The notes below the pieces were generated by a model. It saw only the letters and a list, made by a program, of their open reading frames with translations. It made no database searches and was not told where the DNA came from. Positions 8,005 through 15,559 of a stretch of DNA of 64,000 bases are shown piece by piece. Position numbers and translations under genes: made by a program. The stretch lies in contig JAGWYN010000012.1 in NCBI GenBank assembly GCA_018969295.1, forward strand, positions 1-64,000, read 5' to 3'. The DNA is from Chloroflexota bacterium. GTDB taxonomy: Bacteria; Chloroflexota; Anaerolineae; Caldilineales; Caldilineaceae. Every line of letters begins with the position of its first letter. The first letter of the stretch is position 1.

Positions 8005-9690
8005 CTAGCTGAGCCAGACTTTTTCCAGGAAGATTCGTTCGGTAGCGGCCGCACCGGGCAGCAGCCCTTCTACATTGGTTGCCATGACAGTTGGCTTGGT
8101 GTAGTAGGCCAGCATGATGTAGGGCAGCTCCTCCAGAATCATTGCCTGAATCTCTTGGTAGATGGCGACTCGTTTTTCGGGGTCCTGTTCGCTCTTGCCG
8201 GCGGCGAGCAGCTCGTCCATCTTGGCCGAGTACTCGGGCAGGGCTGTGACGATTCCGGTCTCAAACTGAGCGCCGGAGCCGCCGGACTGCAGGAGTGCGA
8301 CCTTGTCGTCCGGATCGGGGATCCAGAGCGAGCGCTGGTTCATGCTCAACTGTGCCTGGCCGCCGAAGATCTTGCCCCAGTAGGAGCCAGCATCCTGTGC
8401 GTCCAGGGTCACTGCAAAGCCGACCGCTTCCAGGTCCCCTTTGATCAGTTCGGCCATCTGTGGCCAGAAGCGATTGCTCTCGTAGGTGAAGGTGAGCGGG
8501 ATTGGGGTGGCCAGGCCGCTTGCGGCGATGTGTTCCTGGGCTTTGGCCAGATCCTGTCTGCTGATCTCCTTGCCGGAAGGGTCGAAGCCCAGCTCGGTCG
8601 GGCCGACCAGCGTGGCCGGTTCTTCGCCCAGCCCGTAGAGCACAGCCTCGATCAGATTTTCGCGGTTGACGGCGTAGTTGATCGCCTTGCGCACATCTTT
8701 GTTGTCGGTCGGTCCGTTGAGCATGCAGCAGGCCAGGAAGAGGTCGACCACCGGCTCGCCGGCCACCACTTTTTTGCTGGCATCCTGCTGCAGGCGTGGG
8801 ATGGCCGAGGAAGGGGGGTAGGGTGCGAAATTGACCTCGCCGGCCTCGATGGCCGAGAGCATGGCGCCTTCGTCCGGGTAGCCGCGGATCACGATTTCGT
8901 CGAGGTGTGGGCGGCCCAGGTAGTATTGTTCGAAGGCGACCAGCTGTGCTTCGGCGCCGGGGGTGAACTTTTCCAGCTTGAAGGGGCCGGCGCTGACCAG
9001 ATTGGTGGCGATTCCCTGCTGGAGCTCATCGAGCGCCTTGGTGCTGATGATCACGGCCGAGGGGTGGAAGAGGCGGTAGAGGTAGGTGGCGTCGGGGGCC
9101 TCCAGCTCGACCACGACGGTCATCTCGTCGGCGGCTGTAATGTTTTTGCGCCCGGTGGTGAAGGCGGTGTGCATGTACAGCCCTTCGACGTAGCTGGGGT
9201 CGTCGGGGTTGGTCTGGCGGGTCAGGCTGCGCACCACAGCATTGGCGTCGACCGGGGTGCCGTCGTGGAAGCTCATGCCCGGGCGAATGGAGAAGGTGTA
9301 GGTCTTGCCATCTTCCGAGAGGGTCCAGGACTCGGCGAGGAAGCCTTCGGCCGGGTCAGTCCAGTTGCCGTTCGAGTTGGGGCGGGTCAGATAGCCGGCG
9401 ATGTTGTCGACGATGTTGATGATCCCGAAGCCGTTCCAGAGGCCCGGTTCGAGCGATTCGCCGATCGCCTCGGCAGCGAAGACCAGCCGCCCGCCGTTTT
9501 GGGGGGTGGCCGCTTCGCCGGCTGCAGGGACGGCTGCAGGGGCAGCTGCGGGGGCGGCACAGCCGGCGGTGAGCTGCGCCATTGCCATCAGCCCGGCGAA
9601 CCCTGCTGTGCCCTGCAGGAACCGACGCCGTGTCAGCAGGGCCTCCTGCACTGCTTTCAGATACTTTTCGTGGTCACGTTGTGTACTCAT
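8005..9690 (-). CDS. ABC transporter substrate-binding lipoprotein, family 5 (DppA/OppA-like)
   Basis: A 561-aa extracytoplasmic solute-binding protein. The N-terminus has a twin-arginine motif (TRRRFLQG, residues 20-27) and a hydrophobic stretch ending in the lipobox LTAGC with Cys44, so a Tat-exported, lipid-anchored protein is expected. An Ala/Pro linker leads to the SBP_bac_5 fold (ESWTLSEDGKTYTFSIRPGMSFHDGTPVDA region is typical). It is the first gene of the transporter-SDR-amidohydrolase-ALDH operon. A three-half-site operator lies about 150 nt upstream of its start. Family members bind peptides, nickel, glycosides or other amides; the ligand cannot be read here. Confidence 0.93.
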   Translation of the reverse strand: MSTQRDHEKYLKAVQEALLTRRRFLQGTAGFAGLMAMAQLTAGCAAPAAAPAAVPAAGEAATPQNGGRLVFAAEAIGESLEPGLWNGFGIINIVDNIAGYLTRPNSNGNWTDPAEGFLAESWTLSEDGKTYTFSIRPGMSFHDGTPVDANAVVRSLTRQTNPDDPSYVEGLYMHTAFTTGRKNITAADEMTVVVELEAPDATYLYRLFHPSAVIISTKALDELQQGIATNLVSAGPFKLEKFTPGAEAQLVAFEQYYLGRPHLDEIVIRGYPDEGAMLSAIEAGEVNFAPYPPSSAIPRLQQDASKKVVAGEPVVDLFLACCMLNGPTDNKDVRKAINYAVNRENLIEAVLYGLGEEPATLVGPTELGFDPSGKEISRQDLAKAQEHIAASGLATPIPLTFTYESNRFWPQMAELIKGDLEAVGFAVTLDAQDAGSYWGKIFGGQAQLSMNQRSLWIPDPDDKVALLQSGGSGAQFETGIVTALPEYSAKMDELLAAGKSEQDPEKRVAIYQEIQAMILEELPYIMLAYYTKPTVMATNVEGLLPGAAATERIFLEKVWLS

Positions 9691-9836
9691 TTGGGTGGTC
9701 TCCTTGCAAACCAGAAACTGCGGTCGATGATAGATGCGGATCCTCTTGGAAAACAGACGACCCGCCGGCCAGACATTGTTGTTGGGAGGTACCAGGACAG
9801 CATAGCAGACCCATTGAAACAGAATATCGTCATTTT

Positions 9837-9862
9837 GTCTAATGATTAGACGATGGGTCTAA
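9837..9862. promoter_or_regulatory. Three-half-site operator upstream of the transporter operon
   Basis: GTCTAATGATTAGAC (9837-9851) is a perfect 15-nt palindrome. Its right half TTAGAC pairs again with GTCTAA at 9857-9862, giving three alternating GTCTAA half-sites. A 26-nt element with the same layout and 17 identical positions, including an unbroken TAGACGAT core, occurs at 15352-15377 in front of the DauR-like regulator gene. It overlaps the stop codon of the sugar isomerase gene and lies upstream of the binding-protein gene on the minus strand. Confidence 0.6.
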
Positions 9863-10662
9863 GCAGCTTGCACAACAGCGGCGCTGTGGGAGAGCTGCTC
9901 GATGCAGCTGCCCAGGGCAGCGACAAAATCGCCTTCGACGGCGCATTCAAAACTGTACCAGCCGTCGTACCTGGCATTTTGCAAAGTGCGCAGGGCGGCA
10001 GTGAAATCGATGTGGCCTTGGCCGGGCAGGCGGCGGTTGTTGTCGGCCAGGTGGACATGGCGCAGCCAGGGGCCGGCCTGTTGCAGGGCGGTAAGCGGTG
10101 CGGCCTCGGTGATGTTCATGTTGTGGAGATCGGCCACTGCGCCGGTCTGGGCGCCGGTGGTCAGCGTCAGGTGTTGGCAGAGGGGGGTCACCTGTTCGAG
10201 TCGTTGCCAGAAACGTCCTTCGAACTGTGTAATCGGTTCCAGGTAGAGGGGGACGCGGTGGCGTGCGCAGGCCTGGCCGATGGTGAGGGTGGCAGCGGCG
10301 ACGAGGGCGATTTCGTGGGCGGTCGGCGCTGGGAACGGAGGGAAGAGTGGCAGGGGATTTTGGGGCTGGTATTCCGGGGTGATCAGCAGGGCGGCGCCCA
10401 GGTCGGCGACGGCGGCGGCGGCCTTTTCGACCCAGTCGAGCGGGCCGGGTTGGTGGAGGGCGAGTCCGCCCAGGATCACGACGGCGGGGGAGAGGTTGGT
10501 GGCTGTGGCGGCCTCTTCGACCTGTTTTCGCCAGTTGGCGAGGGGTGTGGTGGGGAAGAGGAGTGTTTCGAAGCCGCGGCAGCCGGCTGCGGCGATGGCC
10601 GCGCACTGTTCGGCCAGGGTAGAACCGGGTGCTGCGGTGGTCAGGCAGGCAAAGCGCATCAT
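9859..10662 (-). CDS. Sugar phosphate isomerase/epimerase-like TIM-barrel protein
   Basis: A 267-aa protein of the AP-endonuclease-2/xylose-isomerase-like TIM-barrel family (hydroxypyruvate isomerase, tagatose 3-epimerase and IolE relatives). Likely metal ligands are Glu in LYLEPI, Asp in AVADLHNMNI, His in LRHVHLADNNR and Glu near the end in YSFECAVEG, a pattern typical of the family. It follows the lipoyl-domain gene by 14 nt and is the last gene of the regulator-RidA-M20-E1 operon. It probably isomerises a keto acid or sugar intermediate of the pathway (inference). The start is one of two adjacent ATGs (10662/10659). Confidence 0.8.
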   Translation of the reverse strand: MMRFACLTTAAPGSTLAEQCAAIAAAGCRGFETLLFPTTPLANWRKQVEEAATATNLSPAVVILGGLALHQPGPLDWVEKAAAAVADLGAALLITPEYQPQNPLPLFPPFPAPTAHEIALVAAATLTIGQACARHRVPLYLEPITQFEGRFWQRLEQVTPLCQHLTLTTGAQTGAVADLHNMNITEAAPLTALQQAGPWLRHVHLADNNRRLPGQGHIDFTAALRTLQNARYDGWYSFECAVEGDFVAALGSCIEQLSHSAAVVQAA

Positions 10663-10676
10663 GGCAGGTCCGGGGG

Positions 10677-10916
10677 TCAGCCGTCGATCTCGGCGATCAC
10701 TTCGCCGACGGGGGCTTCGTCGTCGATCTGGAAGTGGAGGGCGGCCACCCGTCCGGAGAGGGGGGATTCGACCTCGGTGTCGACCTTTTCGGTCTGGACG
10801 GTGACGAGCGACTCGCCGGCGGCGATGGGGTCGCCGACCTGTTTATGCCATTGGACGATAATTCCTTCGGTCATGGTCATGCCGAATTTGGGCATGTAGA
10901 TCGGGTGCAGGGCCAT
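10677..10916 (-). CDS. Free-standing lipoyl/biotinyl domain protein
   Basis: A 79-aa protein made of a single lipoyl domain. It starts with MPKFGMTMTEG-type sequence (residues 8-18) and carries the lipoylation-site loop TEKVDTEV, where the central Lys (about residue 44) should be lipoylated, followed by the second half-barrel repeat (SPLSGRVAAL). No peripheral-subunit-binding or acyltransferase domain follows. It sits 3 nt after the E1 beta gene, so it presumably receives the acyl or hydroxyalkyl group from E1, but the E2 catalytic core and E3 must come from elsewhere. A biotinyl role is unlikely because the MKM biotinylation motif is absent. Confidence 0.88.
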   Translation of the reverse strand: MALHPIYMPKFGMTMTEGIIVQWHKQVGDPIAAGESLVTVQTEKVDTEVESPLSGRVAALHFQIDDEAPVGEVIAEIDG

Positions 10917-10919
10917 GGT

Positions 10920-11909
10920 TCAGTTCCTTTCGGGCAGGGTAGTTGCCATCACGCGGTGGGCGGCGGCGACGATGGCGGCGGGTTGTGGGATCACCATTTT
11001 TTCGAGCGTTGGGCTGAAGGGGATGGGGACGTGGGCGTTGCTGATGCGTTGGACGGGGGCTTTGAGGGCGTAGAAGGCTTTTTCGCTGATGCAGGCGGCC
11101 CATTCGCTGGCACCGCCGCAGACCGGGTAGCTTTCGTCGACGCAGATGCAGCGTCCGGTGCGTTCGACGCTGGCCAGGACGGTCTCTTCGTCCCACGGTT
11201 TGAGGGTGCGCAGGTCGACCACTTCGGCTTCGATGCCGCTTTCGGCCAGTTCGGCGGCGGCTTTGAGGGCGTGGTGGACCATCAGCCCGGCGGCCACGAC
11301 GGTGAGATCTCGGCCGGCCCGTTTGATTTCGGCTTTGCCCAGGGGGAGGGTGTACGCCTCGTCGGGCACCTCGCCGCGCTGGCTGCCGAGGGAGAGGTGG
11401 TTGAGAAAGACGACGGGGTTGTCGTCGCGGATGGCGGCTTTGAGCAGCCCTTTGACGTCGTAGGGGGTGCTGGGCATGACGACTTTGATCAAGGGCAGGT
11501 TCATGAAGAAGGGGTGGACCGGCTGGCTGTGGTGGGGGCCGGCGCCGATGCCGCCGCCGTTCTGGGTCATGAAGACGACGGGCAGCCGGGTCTGTCCGCC
11601 GAACATATAGCGCATGGTGGCGGCCTGGTTGGCGATCTGGTCGAAGGCCAGGTAGAGAAAGGTGCCGAACATCAGGTCGACGACCGGGCGCAGCCCGGTG
11701 GCGGCGGCGCCGATGCCGGCGCCGGCGACCCCTAATTCGGAGATAGGGGTGTCGATGACCCGGGCGTCGCCGAATTCGGCGTGCAGCCCGCGTGTGCCGG
11801 CGAAGACGCCGAGCCGGACATCCTCGCCGATCAGGATGACGTTGGGGTCTTGGCGGAGTTCTTCGGCCAGAGCAGCTTGAATGGCAGCGATATAGGTTTT
11901 GCGTGGCAT
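10920..11909 (-). CDS. 2-oxoacid/acetoin dehydrogenase E1 component, beta subunit
   Basis: A 329-aa pyrimidine-binding half of a thiamine-diphosphate heterotetrameric E1. It has the usual opening (AIQAALAEELRQDPNVILIGEDV), the TPISELGVAGAGIGAA segment carrying the cofactor-activating Glu, and the C-terminal transketolase_C part (DLRTLKPWDEETVLASVERTGR). It follows E1 alpha with a 2-nt gap. Family knowledge: with alpha it decarboxylates a 2-oxoacid, or cleaves acetoin, and passes the product to a lipoyl arm, here plausibly the small protein encoded next. Confidence 0.92.
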   Translation of the reverse strand: MPRKTYIAAIQAALAEELRQDPNVILIGEDVRLGVFAGTRGLHAEFGDARVIDTPISELGVAGAGIGAAATGLRPVVDLMFGTFLYLAFDQIANQAATMRYMFGGQTRLPVVFMTQNGGGIGAGPHHSQPVHPFFMNLPLIKVVMPSTPYDVKGLLKAAIRDDNPVVFLNHLSLGSQRGEVPDEAYTLPLGKAEIKRAGRDLTVVAAGLMVHHALKAAAELAESGIEAEVVDLRTLKPWDEETVLASVERTGRCICVDESYPVCGGASEWAACISEKAFYALKAPVQRISNAHVPIPFSPTLEKMVIPQPAAIVAAAHRVMATTLPERN

Positions 11910-11911
11910 GG

Positions 11912-12880
11912 TTACACCCAGGTATCTTCGTAGAGGATGGTTTCGTCGGGCGCCTCGCTGGCACGGGCGAAGGCGACGGCCTCGGTCACGGCCTGGGTGA
12001 TCTCGTGGTCGAGTGTTTCCAGGGTTTCGAGTGGGATCTGGCCGTTTTCGACGATGAAGGTATGCAATTTAAGCAGGGGGTCGTTGCGGCGGGCGGCTGC
12101 CAGCTCGTCGGCCAGGCGGTACTGCTGTCCGCCGAGGAAGGCTTCTTCGCCTTCGGCATGGCCGCCGCGGCGGTGGGTTTTGGCTTCGATGAGGGTGGGG
12201 CCTTCGCCGCGGCGGGCGCGGGCCACTGCCTCCTGGGCGACGTCGTAGACTGCGAGTGCATCGGTGCCGTCGACGATCACGCCGGGGATGCCGTAGCCTT
12301 GGGCGCGCAAGGCGATGTCGCGGATGTTCATGGCCTGGATGGCGGGGGTGAACTCGCCGTACTGGTTGTTTTCGCAGACAAAGAGGACGGGGAGGGCGAG
12401 TGCCGAGGCGAGGTTGAGGGACTCGTGGAAGCTGCCTTCGTTGGAGGCGCCGTCGCCAAAAAAGCTGACGGCCACCTGGTCGGTGCCGCGGGTTTTGGCG
12501 CTCAGCCCTGCGCCCACTGCGACCGGGATGCCCCCTCCCACGATTCCGCAGGCGCCCAGCATGCCGATCGAAAAATCGGCGATATGCATCGAGCCCCCTT
12601 TGCCTTTGCAGTAGCCGGTGCGTTTGCCAAAGAGTTCGGCCATCATGCGCTGCATATCGCCCCCCTTGGCCAGCACGTGGCCGTGGCCGCGGTGTGTGCT
12701 CACAATGTAGTCGTCGTCGCGCAGCAGCGCGCAGATGCCGGCACCGACTGCTTCCTCGCCGATGTACAGATGGACAAAGCCTGGCAGCTGCCCTTGGGCG
12801 AAGAGGGTGCCGACCTGTTCTTCGAAGCGTCGGATGCGCAGGATGCGGGTGTAGAGGTCGAGCAGTTTGTTGGGTTCCAT
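11912..12880 (-). CDS. 2-oxoacid/acetoin dehydrogenase E1 component, alpha subunit
   Basis: A 322-aa E1 alpha subunit. The ThDP/Mg binding motif begins at FFGDGASNEGSFHESLN (GDG...N, about residues 145-165). The start region LYTRILRIRRFEEQV and the loop HRRGGHAEGEE match acetoin/pyruvate-type E1 alpha. The HRGHGHVLAKGGD segment holds cofactor-binding histidines. The length near 320 fits acetoin dehydrogenase/PDH alpha better than the longer branched-chain enzymes. The substrate is not decided: acetoin, pyruvate or a pathway-specific 2-oxoacid. Confidence 0.92.
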   Translation of the reverse strand: MEPNKLLDLYTRILRIRRFEEQVGTLFAQGQLPGFVHLYIGEEAVGAGICALLRDDDYIVSTHRGHGHVLAKGGDMQRMMAELFGKRTGYCKGKGGSMHIADFSIGMLGACGIVGGGIPVAVGAGLSAKTRGTDQVAVSFFGDGASNEGSFHESLNLASALALPVLFVCENNQYGEFTPAIQAMNIRDIALRAQGYGIPGVIVDGTDALAVYDVAQEAVARARRGEGPTLIEAKTHRRGGHAEGEEAFLGGQQYRLADELAAARRNDPLLKLHTFIVENGQIPLETLETLDHEITQAVTEAVAFARASEAPDETILYEDTWV

Positions 12881-12951
12881 TCACACATTCCTTATCGGTT
12901 GAAAAACAGTGTGGCCCTGCTTTGGCTGGGGCCCGCACGGTGGAACGCTTT

Positions 12952-14196
12952 TCAGGGCGGTGTGGTGGCGCCGACCAGTTTGGCGGCAGCGAGCGCCAGC
13001 ACCTGGGTCGCTGTGACGATCTGATGGGTCTCGATGCATTCGTCCACCATCGGCCAGACCGGGATAAAGCCCGGCCCATATTCGACGCACTCGATGCCGA
13101 CCCCTTTGAAGTGGCAGGTGTCGGCGGTGGCGCCGATGCGGTGGCCGGCCCCCACCTCCGGCGGCTTGCCGGTGACGGCGCGGTGGCTCTCGACCACCGC
13201 GCGGGCCAGCGGGCTCTCCGGCGCGGTGGCTGGCTGCGCCGGCATGTTGGGCTGCTGGCTGCTCTGCGGGATGAGCAGCTCGTAGCGGAAGGTGGGGTCG
13301 GCTGCGGCCAGCTGGTCGAGCAGCCTTGTCATGTCCTCGCGCACGCTCTCCTCGCTCATGCCGGGAATGATGCGCAGGTCGAAGGTGAGCGTGGTGCTCT
13401 CTTGGAAGTGTTCGAGGTTGCGCACCGCCATGCGCGGGAATCCAGGCAGCAGCGGATGTGGTGTGAAGCGCAGCCAGCCGCCGGGCGCGATCGGCTGGTA
13501 GGCCGGGCTGAAGGCGTGGATCACCTTGGTGATCTGTTCGATCGGGTTGACATAGGGGACGCGGTGTTTGAACTCGCCGATCACCCGCACCTTTCCCTGC
13601 ACATAGCCGACCGAGATGAGCCCGACGTCGAGGTTGCCCGCTTCGGTGACGATGCAGCGGTGGGGGCGCAGCCCGCTCTCGATCAGGTGTACGGCGCCGA
13701 CCCCGCCCCCTGTCTCTGCCACGACGCAGGCGACGATCAGGTCCCCGCGGCGTTCGAGGCCGGAACGGCGCAGGGCGTCAGCGGCGGACAGAATCGAGGC
13801 CACCCCGGCCTTCATATTGAGGGCGCCCAGCCCGAAAAGCTTGCCCTCTTCGATCACGCCGCCAAAGGGGTCGTGGCGCCACGCTTCTTCGCGAAAGGGG
13901 CGTCCCTGCCAGTCGCTGGTGTCCGTGTGGCCGCAGAGCATCAGGCTGGGGGCCTCCCCTGTGCCTTTGAGCACGCCGATCGCCTGGTGGGTGACGCCGG
14001 TCGGGTGGTGGGGGAGGTGGGGCAGCGGGACCTCCTGCAGCGTGACGGCGAAGCCGCGCGCGGCCATCCAATCGGCGATCCAGTGGCCGATGCGAGACTC
14101 ATGCCACAAAAAAGAGGGGATGCGGATCAGCTCCTGGGTCAGCGAGACGGGCTGTTCTGGGTCCACGCAGGACAAAATTTCTTGCTGCCATTGCAT
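12952..14196 (-). CDS. M20-family metallohydrolase (ArgE/DapE/CPG2-like)
   Basis: A 414-aa cytosolic amidohydrolase of peptidase family M20, which cleaves N-acyl amino acids, carbamoyl compounds or small peptides. The first ligand motif CGHTDT (about residue 90) and the catalytic/ligand Glu in VVAETGGG (about residue 165) are present. The motif normally reading G-x-x-D-x-K-G is GALNMKAG here, so the usual metal-bridging Asp is Asn. Downstream, a dimerisation domain (residues about 200-310) and a late His (ETHQIV) are seen. The gene lies 6 nt after RidA and 71 nt before E1 alpha. The Asn substitution leaves real doubt about two-metal catalysis. Confidence 0.85.
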   Translation of the reverse strand: MQWQQEILSCVDPEQPVSLTQELIRIPSFLWHESRIGHWIADWMAARGFAVTLQEVPLPHLPHHPTGVTHQAIGVLKGTGEAPSLMLCGHTDTSDWQGRPFREEAWRHDPFGGVIEEGKLFGLGALNMKAGVASILSAADALRRSGLERRGDLIVACVVAETGGGVGAVHLIESGLRPHRCIVTEAGNLDVGLISVGYVQGKVRVIGEFKHRVPYVNPIEQITKVIHAFSPAYQPIAPGGWLRFTPHPLLPGFPRMAVRNLEHFQESTTLTFDLRIIPGMSEESVREDMTRLLDQLAAADPTFRYELLIPQSSQQPNMPAQPATAPESPLARAVVESHRAVTGKPPEVGAGHRIGATADTCHFKGVGIECVEYGPGFIPVWPMVDECIETHQIVTATQVLALAAAKLVGATTPP

Positions 14197-14202
14197 GCGC
14201 GT

Positions 14203-14592
14203 TCAATCCTTTTTGATTGCCCAGACATCGAAGCCGACCTGGGCACCTCCCCACAGCTGGTGGACGCCGATCGTGTTGCGGGTGGGGTAGGGGGCGCTGA
14301 AAAATTCGCAGTAGATGCGGTCCATCTCGGCGAAGCGTTCGATTTCGGTGAGGGAGACGTTGACGCGGACGACGTCGGCGAAGCCGCAGCCTGCGGCGGC
14401 CAGCACGGCGCCGATGTTGTGCAGTGCCTGGCGCACTTCTGCGTCAAAGCCTCCTTTGACCACCCCAGAGCCGTCGGGGTGGGTGCCGAGATAGCCAGAG
14501 GTCACGACCAGGTTGCCGATGCGCAGCGCCTGGCTGTAGCCGCTGCTGGGAATGGGGGCCTGGTCGGTGAGGATCACGTCGTCTGCTTGCAT
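14203..14592 (-). CDS. RidA family protein (YjgF/UK114), reactive enamine/imine deaminase
   Basis: A 129-aa small trimeric-type RidA-family protein, which hydrolyses reactive enamines or imines to keto acids and ammonia, or has substrate-specific duties in catabolic clusters. It carries the family framework: YSQALRIGNLVVTSGYLGT near the start, VRQALHNIGAVLAAAGCGFADVV in the middle, and the Arg in PYPTRNTIGV that binds the carboxylate. The usual C-terminal VEIE is VGFD, suggesting a divergent subfamily rather than housekeeping RidA. It lies 3 nt from the regulator gene and 6 nt from the M20 gene, so the pathway probably has an imine intermediate. Confidence 0.88.
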   Translation of the reverse strand: MQADDVILTDQAPIPSSGYSQALRIGNLVVTSGYLGTHPDGSGVVKGGFDAEVRQALHNIGAVLAAAGCGFADVVRVNVSLTEIERFAEMDRIYCEFFSAPYPTRNTIGVHQLWGGAQVGFDVWAIKKD

Positions 14593-14595
14593 GGT

Positions 14596-15291
14596 CTACC
14601 CTCGGTTGTTCTCCCCGCGCCCTTCGCGCAGATAGTTGTAGATGGTGGCCCGGCTCAGTCCGAGCTGGTCGGCCACAAAAGGCACCATTTTTTTGATTTG
14701 AAAGACCCCTTTGTCGTCGAGCCGGCGGATCAGGCCGATCTTGTCGTCGCGGTTGAGGAGCAGCTGTCCCTGGCCGATCTCGCCCAGCGTCTCGGCGATC
14801 AGGTTCTGCACGGTCTCTTCGATGTCGTCGGTGAAGGTTTCGACAATCTCATTGGCGCTGCTGGTCGAAAGAAAGCGTCCCAGCTGGCCGCGCATCGCCA
14901 CGAAGGCGCTGATGTCCAGGTTGATGCAGAAGGCCCCGTGGGCATGGCCGTCGGCATCGCGCAAAAAGACGGTGCAGGACTTCATGTGCCGTCCGCCCGG
15001 CAGGCTGGTCGGATAATTGTACAGATCTTCGTCGGTCTCGCCGTCGCTGGCTTTGGCCAGGAGCAGGTCGGTGGCCGAACCGCCGATGTGGCGGTCGGTG
15101 ATGTTGCCAGCCAGATAGACGATCGAATGTTCGAAGTCGGCGAAGTCGTGGATCACCACCTCGCAGAAGGGTTCGAAGAGCTTCTCCAACGCCACAGCAA
15201 GCTGGCGCAGGACACCGTACGTAGGCTCCGGGATCGAAGGTGCCTCGGCTTGCAGTGCGTTGCGCAGGGTCTCCATGGCTGACAGCTCCAA
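14596..15291 (-). CDS. DauR/YheO-like transcriptional regulator (PAS-like plus C-terminal HTH)
   Basis: A 231-aa regulator with the YheO-type PAS-like sensor domain (residues about 25-135: FCEVVIHDFADFEHSIVYLAGN, SCTVFLRDADGHAHGAFCINLD) and a C-terminal helix-turn-helix (VPFVADQLGLSRATIYNYLREG). DauR, the best-known relative, controls D-arginine catabolism. It is the first gene of the RidA-M20-E1 operon, so it probably controls this operon and itself; a complex operator lies 61 nt upstream. ATG 15291 is used, with ATG 15276 as an alternative. The HTH consensus is intact. The ligand is unknown, but amino-acid or amide catabolism fits the family and the neighbours. Confidence 0.85.
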   Translation of the reverse strand: MELSAMETLRNALQAEAPSIPEPTYGVLRQLAVALEKLFEPFCEVVIHDFADFEHSIVYLAGNITDRHIGGSATDLLLAKASDGETDEDLYNYPTSLPGGRHMKSCTVFLRDADGHAHGAFCINLDISAFVAMRGQLGRFLSTSSANEIVETFTDDIEETVQNLIAETLGEIGQGQLLLNRDDKIGLIRRLDDKGVFQIKKMVPFVADQLGLSRATIYNYLREGRGENNRG

Positions 15292-15351
15292 TGGGCTTGT
15301 ATTGGGTCATTTGTACTCTCATCACCAAGGATAGCGCAGTTTTTACAGAAT

Positions 15352-15377
15352 GTCAATTATCTAGACGATACGTCTGT
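15352..15377. promoter_or_regulatory. Three-half-site operator upstream of the DauR-like regulator
   Basis: This stretch matches the element at 9837-9862 at 17 of 26 positions with identical spacing, and contains the perfect inverted repeat AGACGATACGTCT (15363-15375). It lies 61 nt before the regulator start on the minus strand and 183 nt before the creatininase start on the plus strand. It is the best candidate for the regulator's own binding site. The rest of the 268-nt divergent spacer is AT-richer than its surroundings and shows no other clear structure. Confidence 0.6.
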
Positions 15378-15559
15378 TGCTGCGCGCTCCCCCGCAGGGA
15401 GGGGCGTTGCTTGGGGCAGGGCAAAAGCAACCTTGCAAGAAATAGAATTTGTCTTCTCAGCACTTTTTCTGTGTAATACTTCATTTCAGCCCATCGGGCT
15501 GTATGGATCGGGTCTATCGGCGAGTGGCCGGCTGAAGTGGAGAAAATAGGGGGGAGCGC

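Noticed and set aside
12694..15282. Very long open frame antisense to the M20, RidA and regulator genes
   Set aside because: Typical GC-rich shadow frame: low complexity, no domain, and the opposite strand encodes clear families.
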